From Gavia stellata (lineage: Eukaryota > Chordata > Aves > Gaviiformes > Gaviidae): 64,000 nucleotides of DNA. Of this stretch, positions 48,301-62,800 are shown piece after piece; positions within the stretch are counted from its first letter, which is position 1; each line of letters opens with the position of its first letter. Both the position numbers and the translations under genes were made by a program. The stretch is taken from assembly GCF_030936135.1 (NCBI RefSeq), contig NC_082603.1:30753236-30817235 (forward strand), given 5' to 3'. The notes beneath the pieces were generated by a model. It saw only the letters and a list, made by a program, of their open reading frames with translations, was not told the origin of the DNA and ran no database searches.

Positions 48301-51300
48301 CCCACCTGGAGTTAGGCATGCTGATTTCAATCATATCGATCCATTTGTGAAGCACTGCCCAAGAACCTAACATAGTATACTCGTTACATTAACTATGAAG
48401 TTTCTTTCAACTGGACTCAACTTTCAAATGGGTTGAGTTCTTGTCAGATTAGATTGTTTTAGTAAATAGACAGTTGCAGGTTATTTACACTGACATGCCT
48501 ATTAAAAGGGGAAAACAAAATTTTCTTACAAGTACTGAAAATAAAAATTCCCTTTTTCCCCAGGGTACCATCAAGTAAATTTAATTTTTAATGAGCTATT
48601 TGAAACAAAAAACTTGTCCAAAATTTCTAATTCAAAGGAACATGGACTATAAGCCACAAGTTCAAGCAGGAACCTTCTCTTTTCTAGTCACAGAAAATTA
48701 ACAACAATAAGATCTTAGAGTTAAGTGTGACTGAAAATAAATCACAAGTAAGATATCTGTGCAGATCTATTTCTGGTAAGCACTTTTGGGGTACTGCTTC
48801 CCTTTGTACTGCCAAAATAATTGCTGAGACTATGTTAAAATTCAGATCAAGAAAAGAGACTGATGGTCAGGATTTTCAGAGGCTTTTAAATAGAGCCTGG
48901 GCAAGAACTTTAATAAAAGGTAGACTTTTGACTAAAATCCAGGAGTTATACAGCTGTCAGTGGAGGCAACACTGCTACATCAGCATAAATCATCACAAAC
49001 TTCCTTACTTGTATGGCAACTCTTGCGGCTGGTATGATTTCTTCTACCCTAATGGAGGATCTATCAGACACAGAGAGCTGTCGGTAGGATGACTTCTCAG
49101 GCGTTCCACAAATGGACATCTGCCTACTTGCTTGTCGGCTGACATTACGGAAGGGGCGTGAGGACAATGCTTCTACCCCATCTTTAATGAAATCCTCATC
49201 CAGCAAGGTAGGCATTGTCTGGCCAACAAGCAAGAACCTAAATTCACAGAGCAAAAATGTCAGGTGTACTTTTGAATGTTCACAGCAAGTGAATGAAACA
49301 GAACTCAAAGTACCAATTAATCTTAAATATTACAAGCCGCACTCTAAAAGCCAAGAAAGCAGCACTTTCTCTAACGAAAGGCAATTACATACCTTGCAAG
49401 TTGCAGGCAGATGGAATAGACTCCCTGTCTTGTTTCATAGTCTACTTCTGATGGGATGGAATCTCTCTGCATCACATTCACCACCAAACTTAAAAACAAA
49501 TCAATAAGACAAACTCTGTTTGAAAACGTTTTATATTAGGAGAGAGCTGCAATTAATTTATCTCTATCCTTCCCTCCTCCTATTCAGTCAGCTGAGTGCC
49601 AGTTAAACCTGCCAAACTGGCATCTTTGGAGACTAACACCCCCCCTTTTCCCCTCTTACATCTATAGATGGAAGCTTTCTGTTCCTGCTGGAAAATGCTT
49701 CAGGATGTATGGAGTGGGGAGGGTGGACAGAATTACTAAAAGCAACACATACTTGATAAATCTGACACAAGCACAAGCAGTATTGCCAGGTCCTCCAAAC
49801 CACTCACACTGTGCGTCAGATCTTATCTGAAGGGTCTGAATTTTGGAGACTGTAAAATTTAATTTGGTTCCCACTGCATGATCTATGCTTTGACTGGTTA
49901 AAATGTCCACTGGTATCTATGCAGGACAGTGTAATGTACACACTAGCAAATTTGAACTGAAACACTTAAATGCTAACTATCCAAATATCAACTACCTTAG
50001 TAAAAGCTACACTTCACAAGCTTATCTGTGCCTAACTTTATTTTGGGGCTTAACAACATGCACTCTGTTAGATTACTATGGTAGCTACAGTAGCTTTTCA
50101 GACACTGGGTAATGAAAAAACAGCTTTGGGTGGATTTTTTTTCTCTGAAAAAGAAGCTGACAGGTGTACTAGTGTGCTACAGTGTGGAAATCAGAAACCA
50201 CGCAGAACTGCTAACTAAATGAAGTGTTATAAATTGAGTCAAGATTTTGAAATCTAACCTCAAACCTCCTGCTCTGAGGAAGTTTTCACAGAAAGACTTG
50301 GCACAGTTTCTTGCCATTTCATCATCTGCAGTTGGCATCAGCTTGGAGCTCAGTACCTAAAATAAATTAATAAATAAGCATGCATACACCACCCCCGCCT
50401 TATTATTCTTTATCTTCTGAAGGTTAAAAGTATAACAGAAAAAAATCCTCTACAAAGGAAGCAATTAACAATACACTTATGCGAAGCTGTAGTCAGTAAA
50501 GAGAAATCACATTAAAAATATTCAGGACAACTACGGCTATTAGATATTTATTCTGTATCAAAGGGCATTTTTTCTCATTGCAGTTTACTTGTTAAGGGAA
50601 AAGATAAAGTACATACTCTAGCACATGAAATGTTGTCTTCAGGCTCAGCTGGTGCTCCTTAAGAGCCCAAATCCTTCTCCTTTCTAGATTTTCAGTTGAC
50701 AGTATGCCATAAAACACCCTACACATGGCTTACTTATTGATTCATGCCTTCTGAAACATAACTGTATTGCTATTATTGGTTTGGGTTTTTTTTTGTAAAA
50801 GATGGTCCAGGTAATTCTACAGGCCTTATGAACATCACCACTGTATCATCCCTCCTGTTTTAAGTTGGCACTAAACTTCACAGAATGCAATTACGCTCAG
50901 AAACATGGCCATAAGGAAATCTGTGGTCTCTGTGGGTCAGATCTCATGTACATTTGTAACCAGTTTCACTTCGTTTTACATAAAGAAAAAACAAAACAAC
51001 ACCCAAACAAACAAAAAAACCCCAGCCCCTCCCAAAACCCCAGAAAATCCCCAGAAGTTATTCACTTTCTTGAAAAGTCTTTGGCATGTAGAGCTAACAA
51101 TGCTGCATGTGGGAAAACAAAACACATCTTTTCCCGGTTCACAGGTCAGAAGAATGGTTTACAGTGTTCCAGGCATGAAATCTTACCACAACACTGCATG
51201 ATATAACCCTGAACATCTGCAACATTTAATCTTCATACCTTTAATATGCTTTGCAAATTTCCTGTGCACATTTGTTCAGAAAGCAGTTCAGACTGGTTCC

Positions 51301-54300
51301 CATATTTTCAACAGATCACCAATTGAGGGGATAAAAAAGCACATCATCCTTTTCCTGACAGAAACCATCTTCCAATTGGCTTGACTGGACTTGAGGAACA
51401 AGACCACTCATATAATCTACACATCTAATCCAATTTACTACTTCTCATGCCTTTCTAGAAAAGTAGGCAATTTATTACTTACTTTTATTATTTTCTCTGG
51501 CATAGAAGCAGCAGATAACTATCTTGTCATACTGTAATATAACCTGCCAGTTAAATAAGATACCCTTGCTGTAATATGCTAAACCATTTGCTTTCAGTTG
51601 TAGAACTTGTCAATGCGTTTCAAAGACACCATCAAATATCTTTCATTCCAGCTGTACAGAAAAGGGGGGGAATCCTAACGCTGCAGTGTGCTGACAGTGT
51701 AGGAAGACGAAGAGCTAATGTTAGACTGCAGAAATCCAAAGGAAAGCAACTACAAGAAAATTCCTACAGTAATCTTTCCTACAGAAATCACTGGGAATGA
51801 AAAAGGATAACTTTGTCCACTGTTTTTGAAGCTGCTGGCAACCAGTCCTCCAACTTCAAGTTGTTCAAACCATATTTGTAATAAGTCATTATAAACAATG
51901 GGACCTGTGAGTAGAACTAGGAACTGTCCAGTTTCCTAGAGTGTGCAGATTACAGTGTGCTAACAATGACACCAGCTGCACTCTCTTATGCTCTTTAAAA
52001 TCCATGCACTGAACACTCGGAAAGAACCTTTTAACAGGCTTCAGTGCAGTGTTTTGGGCTAAAGAACTTACTCAGGAGAATACCTAGGGGTAAAAAAAAT
52101 TGTATTAATTCCACTCACTTTACATGCATAGCTAAAACAGGCCGGAACCTTCTGGGTAAAAGCCCTGCACATTTGCATAGTGAAAATTCTTCACAGTATG
52201 AATGCATCTCAAAAATATTCCTCCTTAGCCTCTACAGAGAGAATATGGTAGACTTACATAGAAGGGAAGTTAGCATTCTTTTTCTTTCAAATTGAATCGA
52301 GCAAAACCAATCAAACTAAACAACAGTTCCCATTAATTTTTAAAAGAGCCAACTTTTTTTTTTTAAATATATATACTAAAAATCACATACCCAGAGTTTC
52401 TGGAGATTCAGACAGGAATTTTACCTAAACAGTAAGGACTTTGATGTTTCTTTGCTCCTCTCCACTTACTTCAGAATACTCCTTTCACCTTGCAAATCAC
52501 AAAAAGAGGGGTCTGGCTTCACAGTAAAGTCTCTAAAGGGGAACTTTTTACCCCTTTCATTCTGTGTAGAATTTATCACACGCATAAAAGCAGACTATGA
52601 CATGGCATTTGCATTTTGCATAATAACCCTGTCATGGTGGACTCCTGCACAAGAAACTTAGAACTACTTAAACCTTAGTGCTCAGAAACACAAGTAGAAA
52701 GTAGTAAATTTGTTTTCTTACCTCTAAATTGTAGAGCACTCTGAAGGTGGACATGCCTGGAGCAAAAGATCTGAAAAGACTTTCTAGTATTGAACTAGCA
52801 CTAGGCTGATGTTGGTGTTTTGAAGACAAGGACGGTGATTTTGAAGACTGAGAACTTGATTCCGAGAGCAGTGTTTTCTAAGAGGAAAAAGACACAGAAG
52901 AAATATTTTGAGACTACTGCACTTTGTTGTAATTGGCAATACATGTCCTATAATACTTGTAATAACCCTCTTGTCTCCAGTTGCTTGGAAATAGGTCAAT
53001 AATCTTTAACATGAGCATTATTTTGCAGTAGAGTTTCAAACCCTCCACAGATTATAATCTGACAGGGAATTTAAGAAACCTGGTAGTAAAATCCTTTTTG
53101 TTAAGCTCACCAACATTAGTTATTGTTTAATCCATACCTTCCTTCCCAGGGAATCAAGCTGATCAAGAGCCTCCTGAATAGCTGGGTCAGTGGGAATCAA
53201 GAGCAGAAGTTTCCTCACTCGCAGCGTTATCCTGAAAAGTTATCAGAAGTTACTTGCGCAAAATAGGCCTCAACCACATTGTGGCCTGGTAGATGCCTAC
53301 ACATTGCGAAATAGGTAGCTATTCAAATCTTGCAGCGTGAGCATTTCTTCAATATTTAATAACCATTTAGTTTGCTTACCTTGGCTCCTCTAGATTGGCA
53401 AGCTGGTAAAGCATATCAAACACATTACACACGAGAGCCATAACTACTCCAGGGAGGGATTTCTCCTGAGAATTAAGCAGAAATACAAAGGTCTTTTTCT
53501 CCCCTCTCTGTTGCAAGTAATTTAAGAGAGCTCTTCACTGAAGCAACTGACCCAGATGCCAACCTGGCCCATAGAAATCCCAGCTACTTTCTAGACTGAG
53601 ACAACATCTGAATTTTTACATTACCCCATCTCTCTTTTAACAATCAAGTTTTGAAGTCAACTGTTAGTTACGGTTGACATACAAAGCAGACCACTAGTGG
53701 TCTGAACACACTAGTTGATGCTTCTTAGTTTATCTTCATATTGCAGCTTTATTAATAGTGGAAATCTGGAAATCTGTCCCTCCACCCGACAAATATACAA
53801 TCTCAAAATTAAATCATATGGATCTTAATTGTTTAAAAGAGCCTGTAGAGATTAATAAACACCAAGCAGGCTACAATAGGTGACAGAATACAGATTTATA
53901 AAGTCCAGTCTGCATGCATAAGGCAATTGTGTATTTAAATGCTTTGTTTCAATTGCAGTTTGGAAGCAAAACCAGACTACTAAAGACTGGATTCTCAAGC
54001 TGATGTCAACCGCTGCTGTCTCATCTTACTGTACCTCTTCCACCCCAACTATGTCTCCCCCCAACTATCTCCCTCCAGGAAATATCCGAGGGAAGATTTC
54101 AGGCTGTTACGCTGTACCTGTTCCATTGCATAGGACGAACCAAATACATTGCCACTGTTGCTGGAACTGGTTGAGGAATCTGCAGAGCTCCCTGATGGAG
54201 TCCCACTTCCTGATGTTTTTACTGTAAGGACTTGTTCATCCGAGAAGCCCAGCTGGTGGAGTAGTTTCTGATCTTTGTTTACAGTTAGCTGCAAGAAAAT

Positions 54301-57300
54301 ATTTATCACTTAGTTCTGGAAAAGGGACTCAATTTCATAAAGAGTGAGAATTCTTTGTAGTTAACATACCAGGCTGTCATTGGCAAATATCTGTATATTA
54401 TCCACAGGTGAATTCAACATCTTTGCTATCTTCCACCTGACACTCCCTACAGTTTCATTGCTATGAGCCTGTAAAATTAAACAACACTGGTTCAGTAAGT
54501 CTGCTCAAGCAGTAAATTCCAAGAGAAGAAAAGAGAAATCTTCCATTAAAGTCTTCCTGCTCTTCTGCATCAGGTGGTAAAGGTACTGTCCACAAAAGAG
54601 ACTGACAGGGTAGGGCAGCAGTAGAAATGCTCCATCACTGACAGTAAGCAAACAACTTCTTTTTCCCACCCCAGAATGATGATCAAAATACATTTAGTCT
54701 ACAAACACTTCCATTACAGTAGCCTTATACACACTTTTAACATTTTCAAATAGAGTTTTCAAGTTGACTGGAGTCCTTAAAACCAGCTTACTCTGTTCAT
54801 ACCAGGCATCAAAAAACCCAAGAGTAGCTACATCATCAACACCGCATGACACACATAACCTGTGCACACATACCTCTATGGTGAAGGTATCTTTGGTAGA
54901 CTCGTATGTAACATTAAGTGTTAAAAGATGTCCATGGAAAGAGGCACCATGAGGTAGAATAGTTCGGGGAACAGAGTAAAGGTCCTACAGGAAGAGAAGG
55001 ATAACAGTAAATAACCCTTGAAAACAAAGACGTTTCTATGATGGTACGTAACAAAGGTATTAGAGTTGCATAGGTTTAAATAACTTATTATTTTTAGTAA
55101 TATTGGAAGCTGTGTTCTTAGCCTTGCCTAGTAAGAAATTACACCTCTTACCTCTATTGTTATCACATAACGCTCTGCCAACAGCAGCAGTCTCTCAATT
55201 ATTACAAGTTTAGTTGACCTAGAGATAAACATTGTAAACAAAAGTAACTCGTCTCAGAGATTAATTTTCAATGCCCATGGGTAACTACCACGACTTAGCT
55301 GTTTTCAAATATAACTCCTTAAACTTGGAGTTAATTCAGTTGAAATTAGCTAGGAAAACAGGCCAAGAAACTTGCATTATACTGCTTGAGATGTAACTGT
55401 CTTCAGAAGAAGCTTCATGTTTCTAAAGGTCCCACCCTGCACTCATATTTAAGCTACACACATCTAGGTATGTGTAAGTTAAGCTAGAGGATGAAAAACC
55501 ATCCTTTTCTCTCCCAATTAAAAAAAAAAAAAAAACAACCCAAACCAAACCTCACTGCCCCAGAAATACTACATGACTAACAGGCTGGTAATAGTCTGTG
55601 GGGTTTTTTGTGGTTTTTTTTTGGTTGGTTGGTTTTGGTTTTTGGGGAGTTGGAGGGGGGGTGTTGGGTTTGGTGTTTTTTTTTTTTTTTTAACCTACAG
55701 GTTTTTCTAAGTCTCTTTAGAACTCAAATTGCATTGTAATTGGAATATTCAATTGAGAAACCACCAGAATATACAACTACCAATACTGAGAATTTTACTC
55801 AGCACTCAAAATCATGTGGGAAGCAGCTGGGAGCAAATGTCTACTGTTATATTTATTCTTTTAAAGGCAGGCCTACCTGTAAGGAGACTGAACTGATGTT
55901 GCTACCGTAGGCATAGCAGTTGCTGTAAGCATTTTTGTAGCTCTTGTTACAGCATGTGTTAACGTTGGACCACCGAGTGCAGAGCTGGCTGCCTAGAATA
56001 CAAAGCAGAGTACAAGTACTGGTTTACATGGACAATTAGTATGTCCTGGAGAGCTAAGAGGACAAGAAATATTTGTGGAAATTTTTTTTTTCTTTAAACA
56101 GAATTAGAATAATTGACTACAATAATTCTAAGATACAGAACTGAAAAAGGATGTAGGCACAAGAACAATTAAAATTTGTCCTTTACCTCTAATCGTGTGT
56201 AGCAATCTGCAATGAATTTCTTGTGCAGTGATACTGAATCCTAAAGATAAAATGTACAAATGAATTAGAACTTAAACCAAAATCATGGGAATTACTCATA
56301 AACTGACAGAGCCCAACAAATTACACATTTTAAGATGCAGATTATCAAGGCTCTATCAATCTCAAAGCACTTTCATGTACAAATATATACCTACCTTTTT
56401 CAATCTAGGAGTTAGATTAATATAGCTGTAATTTATTATCAATTGAATAGCCTCATTGGCAATTTCTTCATCAGGTGATTCCATTGCAATCTTCCAAATG
56501 AAATCCATTCCTATTAATTCCAGTTTTTCTACACTCTACGCAAGAAAGAACAACAGTAAAACATGACTGGATTTCTTACACAATAGTAAGTTGAACCACA
56601 GGAACAAAACAGTCTTCCATCTGCTGGAAAAGCATCTTTTGACTGAATCCTAAAAATTTTCTTTTCCGACACGCTGCCAAGCTTTGGCACAGTGCAAAGT
56701 GACATCAATAGCTGTGGATTTGTATATTTATACTAGAAAAAAATAATTTGTTTACAGGTGGATAAGCAAGTTCCAAAGAACACTCTCAGTCAAGCCAACT
56801 GAAAAATTAAAAACTTCAAAAGCACGGAGAAATTTAGTCTGGAATGGAATCTGTTTCACAAAGGTCAACATGGTAACTAACCACATAATAAACCATCACA
56901 AAACCTACTATGATACTTGGCAAAAAAATATGCATTTGAAGTAAGTTAACTCTCTGCGATAAAGATCTAAAATGCCTGTGGAAAACTACTTAACGTATAA
57001 CCATTAATTTGACAAAAACATTGAAGGATCATAGAGTTAAAAATTATTATACGTTAGAATTTGAATATAAGCCTAAACCTCTTGTAAAAAAGAAAAATAA
57101 AATTAAAAAAAGGAATATTCCTCTGCTAGGGAGAAGCAGAAAACACACACTAGAATTAATGATTATTTAACTAAAAGTAGTCCACTCATTCCTTCTGCAG
57201 AGTTTTAGAAGCTACGTACCAGCTTCCAGCTACCAATTGCTGAATTTTAACTGTCATAATTCTGGAGTTTTAGCTTCAGAATTTAACAATGTTAATGCTA

Positions 57301-59821
57301 GAAGGACGATCTGTGTATTAATACAAATGTGACCACGTCAAACAGCTCCTAAAGAATCCTTGTCTCACGTCCTCCCATCCCCAAGATACCACAGGCATCA
57401 CACAAGAACGAAGTTGCCAGAACACTCACCAACTGAGTTCCTTGCCTCTTCAGTCGATGGTCACACAGGTTCACATTTTCAAAGAAAGTCTTAAATAAAC
57501 TAAAACCTGAAAGTGAAAAAAGGTGCAAGCTTTTTATTCAGGTCAGGTTAAGTTTCTATGCTTTTTTGAAAAAATGAAGATATCACATACAGGAGATGAC
57601 TATTTCCCTCTACAACTATTAGAGCTCAAAATGATAGAAAAAGACCCCTTTATTATTTTAATTTACAGAACTGTTTGGATATTTAATTTGAAGGCTTAGG
57701 AAGCAAATTTCTGGTACATATTTCAAAAACAAATCTGTTAACCAAAGCCATTTTCTTACCATTCATAGTAATTTCATATGACTCCAGTTTAAGAATTTTC
57801 TCTTTGAAGAGCTGTTGCTGTACATCACTCTCTAGATCATGCTGTCCTTTTGTAAACCACTCAAAGCACATCTGTGAATGAAAGGCAGATGTATTTTTAC
57901 CCCATTGTCATGGCAAATATTTTAGTTTTATACAGCATTGGCAAACTATGTCAGATACTACAGTAACTCATCTTACAGAAGTTTTATCTACAGCAAGAGG
58001 TTCAAAATCTGATCTCCTAGTAACCTCACATATTACACAGGCTGTATTGCAGCATTAGGGTACTTCATCTTCATAGCCATCTTTCACCCAAGTAATGCTG
58101 AATGTCTCTTTCATGACTCCGCAAACTTGAACGTATCCCTTTTCAAACCAGCATTCATAAACCTGCAACTAATCTCCTGCAGTCAAATTTAATGTTAAAA
58201 GAGCATTCTAGTTGTAAGTGAACACATAACAGTGGCTCCATTACCTACACAAAGCATATAAATGCATGATTAGTTTGTGTTTGCTACTTATGTTTCACAT
58301 GTCTCAACAAATACACGTACTATTCATCATCCATTAAGATTCACTCTGCAACCACAGACACTAACTTTTCAAGTTTTTCTTACCTCTCGATCTAACTCAC
58401 AAACATCCTGGCCAGTTACAAGGCATTCCCAGATCTCCCTGGCACGATTCCAGCCCAAATAAAGGGTGGCTTCTTGCAGAAAAAATGCCAAAAATTTTAG
58501 ATGTGCCTCCAAATACTGAGAAAGAGGAAACAAACACTCAAGATTAAGACATTTCTTTCTGAAACAAGAACTCTGAACATTCTTTTTACTTTTTGCAAAC
58601 TTTAGTTGTCAAATAACAGTACACTTTGTAAAGCCTAGAAAACAGAAATTGTTTCTGCAGTGAGATGTATTTCTATTTTACACAATTCTTTTTGATTACC
58701 TTTCTAAGAAGGAACATTGAAGTCCCCTTGGATTTAGTATTACTTTCCCTATACGGATATTATTTGACACTAGTTACTAAGTCACAACTAGCGTGGAAAA
58801 AATAATTATTAAAACCTTAGCAACAAACTGTTACAAGCTATCTCTGTGTGTGTGACTTCCATGTCCTAACTAGCAAATCTGTTTCAGGTTTCAAGAGCTT
58901 CACACCAAATTCAACTGTATAGTCTCTACAGGGGTAGTTGAACTGAAGCTGGTGGAGAAGGTGGAATCTGCACAAGCTTGGAGACAGGAGGTCCTGGGGT
59001 GCGGAGATCTAGCTCCCAACCAGTTCAAGACTTTGCTAAGAAACTTGTAGATTGTGATGTTTACCCATCCTTACTCTATAATATAATCATAGCATCATTG
59101 AGGTTGGAAAAGACCTTTAAGATCATCCAAGTCCAACTATTAACCTAACCCTGCTAAGTCCACCACTAAACCATGTCCCTAAGCGCCTCATCCACACGTC
59201 TTTTAAATACCTCCAGGGATGGTGACTCAACCACCTCCCTGGGCAGCCTGTTCCAGTGTTTGACAACCCTGTCAGTGAAGAAATTTTTCCTAATACCCAA
59301 TCTAAACTTCCCCTGATGCAACTTGTGGCAATTTCCTCTTGTCCTATTGCTTGTCACTTGGGAGAAGAGACCAGCACCCACCCCTCTACAACCCCTTTTC
59401 AAGGTAGTTGTCGATAAGGTCTCCCCTGAACCTCCTCTTCTCCAGGCTAAACAACCCCAGCGCTCTCAACCGCTCCTCATAAGGCATAATAACAAGGCTA
59501 CAACAAGCCCTAATAGGTAATAGTGTAATTATTCACCAGAGAGAACAGACATACGAGTGAATTCCAAAAATGAAACATCACCTAATCTGACGCAACTTGG
59601 TTAGTGATACACCACATCATGTTTTCAAAAACCTAAGGTAGTAGGAAATTCAGGGTTCAGTACCTCCCGGTAAGTGTATCGGCCATCCACTAATGTTGCT
59701 CCAACAAGCCCTCCTGGGCCTGCCACAGATGCAGCCAAACGGTGGCATGATATCAAGCTTCCTGTCACCAACTTCACTATTTCAAAGTTTTTCTTTAAAT
59801 CTTGAATAATGCTCTTGGGGG

Positions 59822-59853
<32 letters not shown>

Positions 59854-62800
59854 AGAAGAGGTTTTTGAGAAAATACATAAACAGGCACTCTTCTACAGAC
59901 ATGTGTTTCTTATCAGAAGGAGTAATGTTCCCCCCCTCACCAGAGTCAGCTGTATCCCTTCCAAGCATCCAAAGCCCCCTGAAGTTAGTGTTTTCAGCAT
60001 GTGCTGAAACACACATGCTGCAGATTGTGAACAAAGTCTCACACCTCCACTCAGCCCCTGTGTAACATATGTGGCTTGCTGGTATTTTAGTCTATTTTCC
60101 AAGAGTCAATGTCAATTCAATTACAAAGCAGCTGGTCTAAACATTAGCCATTGTTCATTTCTTAACTGAGACATGCCTGTTAATTATTCAACAAAAAGCT
60201 GAGAATAAAATAAATTAGTCCTGACACAGCACACAGATTTATACTTATATATATATACACACATACAAATGGATGGCATACAACACAGCATCTCTACTTG
60301 AACAGTTTGTTTATGCTACATCACTAAATTGTACTTGACAAAGTGGTTTTTTAGTTTGTTTTTTCTTTTCCCCCCCCTCACTTCTAAGTTCAGACTTCCA
60401 TGTTCTACAGAAGCAGAGCCACACAGACGTAATAAGAGCTTCAAAAATCATCTCAGCATATATTCTTACCTTGTCTTGTTTTTGGTAAGTTTGCTTAATA
60501 AATGAACGTGTGATTTCATGGAGCTGACGTAATGCTGGCACCACCCACACAAATTGAGGATTATTGTGCTGGGATGACTAGTAGTAGGAAAGGGAAAACA
60601 ATTACACACGTGTACATGCTCAACAACAGATTAACTTTCCTCTTAGACTCCTAGAAGCCTAACAATTTCTATTAATGCTGCTGTTTCAAAACAACAGCTA
60701 CTAGCTCTGAAGGCTTCAGTTACTTGCTCCTGGTCCCTCTCCAAACACATTCAAGGTGTCCTTCTTCACTTTCTACAAGAAGTCCTTTGACACACACGTA
60801 TGCCATTTTGCTATCCTTATTATTAAGCCCGAAGTACCACCTCCTTGCTAGAGAACATGCAAATTAAATAGACAAAAAGAACTCAGTTGCACCAAGGAGA
60901 GATGACAACCACCACCTTCCTCAATTATGGGAGATGAAGCAGGCCTGTTAGGGCATAAAAGGGCAAATCCAGTCAAATGGTGTTACTTATTGCTAAAGCA
61001 AGAATAATAGAAGAATGAACCTGAAATACTACTGAGGGTTAAGAGACAAGAAGAAATTTCTGATTGGTGCTGCAAGGAGCCCTCTGATAGGAAGCAAAGG
61101 ATACTTAAGCTGCATTTTGAAAGAGATCCTACAAAGAATAACCCTCCTACCTCATTGTTAGAACTGCTCATCACTTTTCTGGGAGGCTTCATTTTCTGTA
61201 AAGTTTGACCACACAAACCAGTACTGAGGTTGCTTGTTCAGAGAAGTGATGTCTGGTTTAAATACTGACAACAACCAATACCACCTACGCACTTAGAGAG
61301 ATTAAAGTAATCTACCCATAATGAAGAGCTCTCTACCGAAGACTCCCTCATGTATTTGAGAATGCTGCCTCAATATTACATTCCCTCCCAGTTTATGTCT
61401 TCACTTCCCGTAATGAAGGGAAAGAAGAAAATGATGTATTTTTAAACATCTGCTGTATGGTTACCCCAATCCCCTCCCAGCCTACAATGACAGCTTTCCT
61501 TTAGTGTTCCCCACTGCAGCACCTCTGTTAAGGCCCTTGCCAGGATGTAATTAAAAAGAATGCAAGAGCAGGAAAGGACAAGAGAAGATCCAAAAGAAAA
61601 GACTGCAAGTTTTACAGAGATTGAGAACTCAAAGTTTGAAATCCGTATTCATAAACACACATACAAAAAAGTGTGATCAATATCAAGAAGCAACATACTA
61701 TGCTTCCTAAACAACTAAAATCCTCTACAGATGCTGCAACACAGACAAAACTTAATTTACCATTAAATAAATGAATGAAAAAAGTACAAGCCTTTTTCTT
61801 TATTTATGAGTATACTTCAGACTGAAAAAAAGAAGACAGGAGCATTCCTGCAGACCTCAAGAAAAACTGCCTGCTATGTAAACAGTGCAGGATAGAGTAT
61901 ATGCAGTCTTTTAAGCCATGCACATCTCTGCTGCTGCCAGGAAACATCTTAGCACAGGCAGCTGTGGGAATGGCTTCTTAATGTTAGATAAAAAGAGTTT
62001 AAATATTTTATTAAAATACAAAACTACTATGATTAAAATATTGATTTGCATTTTGAGACTTAATGGCCATGCCAAAACACATGCTTAACTCAAAGAAAAA
62101 CTAATCTAGGCTTTCACATGAAAGGGACAGTTAAAATACTGACATACCTTTATAGTGGTTCCATTTGCAAATTCTAACCTTGGGCCCATCCTGGTAGTTT
62201 CCCATAAACTGATCACTCCTTGTGCTGAAAATTTGCTTAAAACAAAGGCAAGAGACTTACTATGAGTCTCATGGTCAACAAACTGGCTCACACAAAGCCT
62301 ACCCCTCTCGTGGACTCCCCAAGGTAAGAACTTACAGATGGGACACACAATTTGTGCATCTTGAAAGAAAGGGCAACATCAAGGCTAGATAACATTTCAT
62401 TTTGGAAAAGATAAAATAATAAACCAACCCTCTTAATATCCTCTATGCATTTGATGATGTAGCTTCTTTTGATTGCCTCTTTCACTGCATAGGCATCACT
62501 GAGGATTGTCAGATGTTCCTCCAAGGCCTGCTGAATAAGACTACACGGTAACGTTGGAAGATGAGCCAGCTCCCAAAGTACCTCCAGAACCTAGAGGTGG
62601 AAGTGCAAGATTAGTCAGGACCTAGGAAGCACAGAGACTAGCAACCCTACTCTTAATAAAGAAAAAAAAAAAGATATTTTATTTCACAGTCACATGCCTT
62701 TCCAGTGGTTGTCTCCACCCGTGCTTCTCGACCAATGCGCCCTATCAGGCTCAACAGCTTCTGTCGCACTCTATCACTCTCTGTCTCCCAGCTCTGCGTG

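Noticed and set aside
59166-59402. Small gene with a reverse-transcriptase-like tail
   Set aside because: This is the 3' end of the CR1 LINE described above, not a host gene.
62148-62224. Exon-like minus-strand frame reading [15 protein letters not shown] in a USP24 intron
   Set aside because: It has a good donor and a fair acceptor, but needs a phase 1 entry, whereas the preceding exon ends in phase 0 and joins the following exon directly in phase 0. Inclusion would break the frame.
62334-62357. Possible 24-base USP24 micro-exon starting ATGCACAAATTG
   Set aside because: A good pyrimidine tract and a GTAAGT donor flank it, and it would preserve phase, but the direct junction on either side gives the continuous family sequence I expect, and nothing else supports it.
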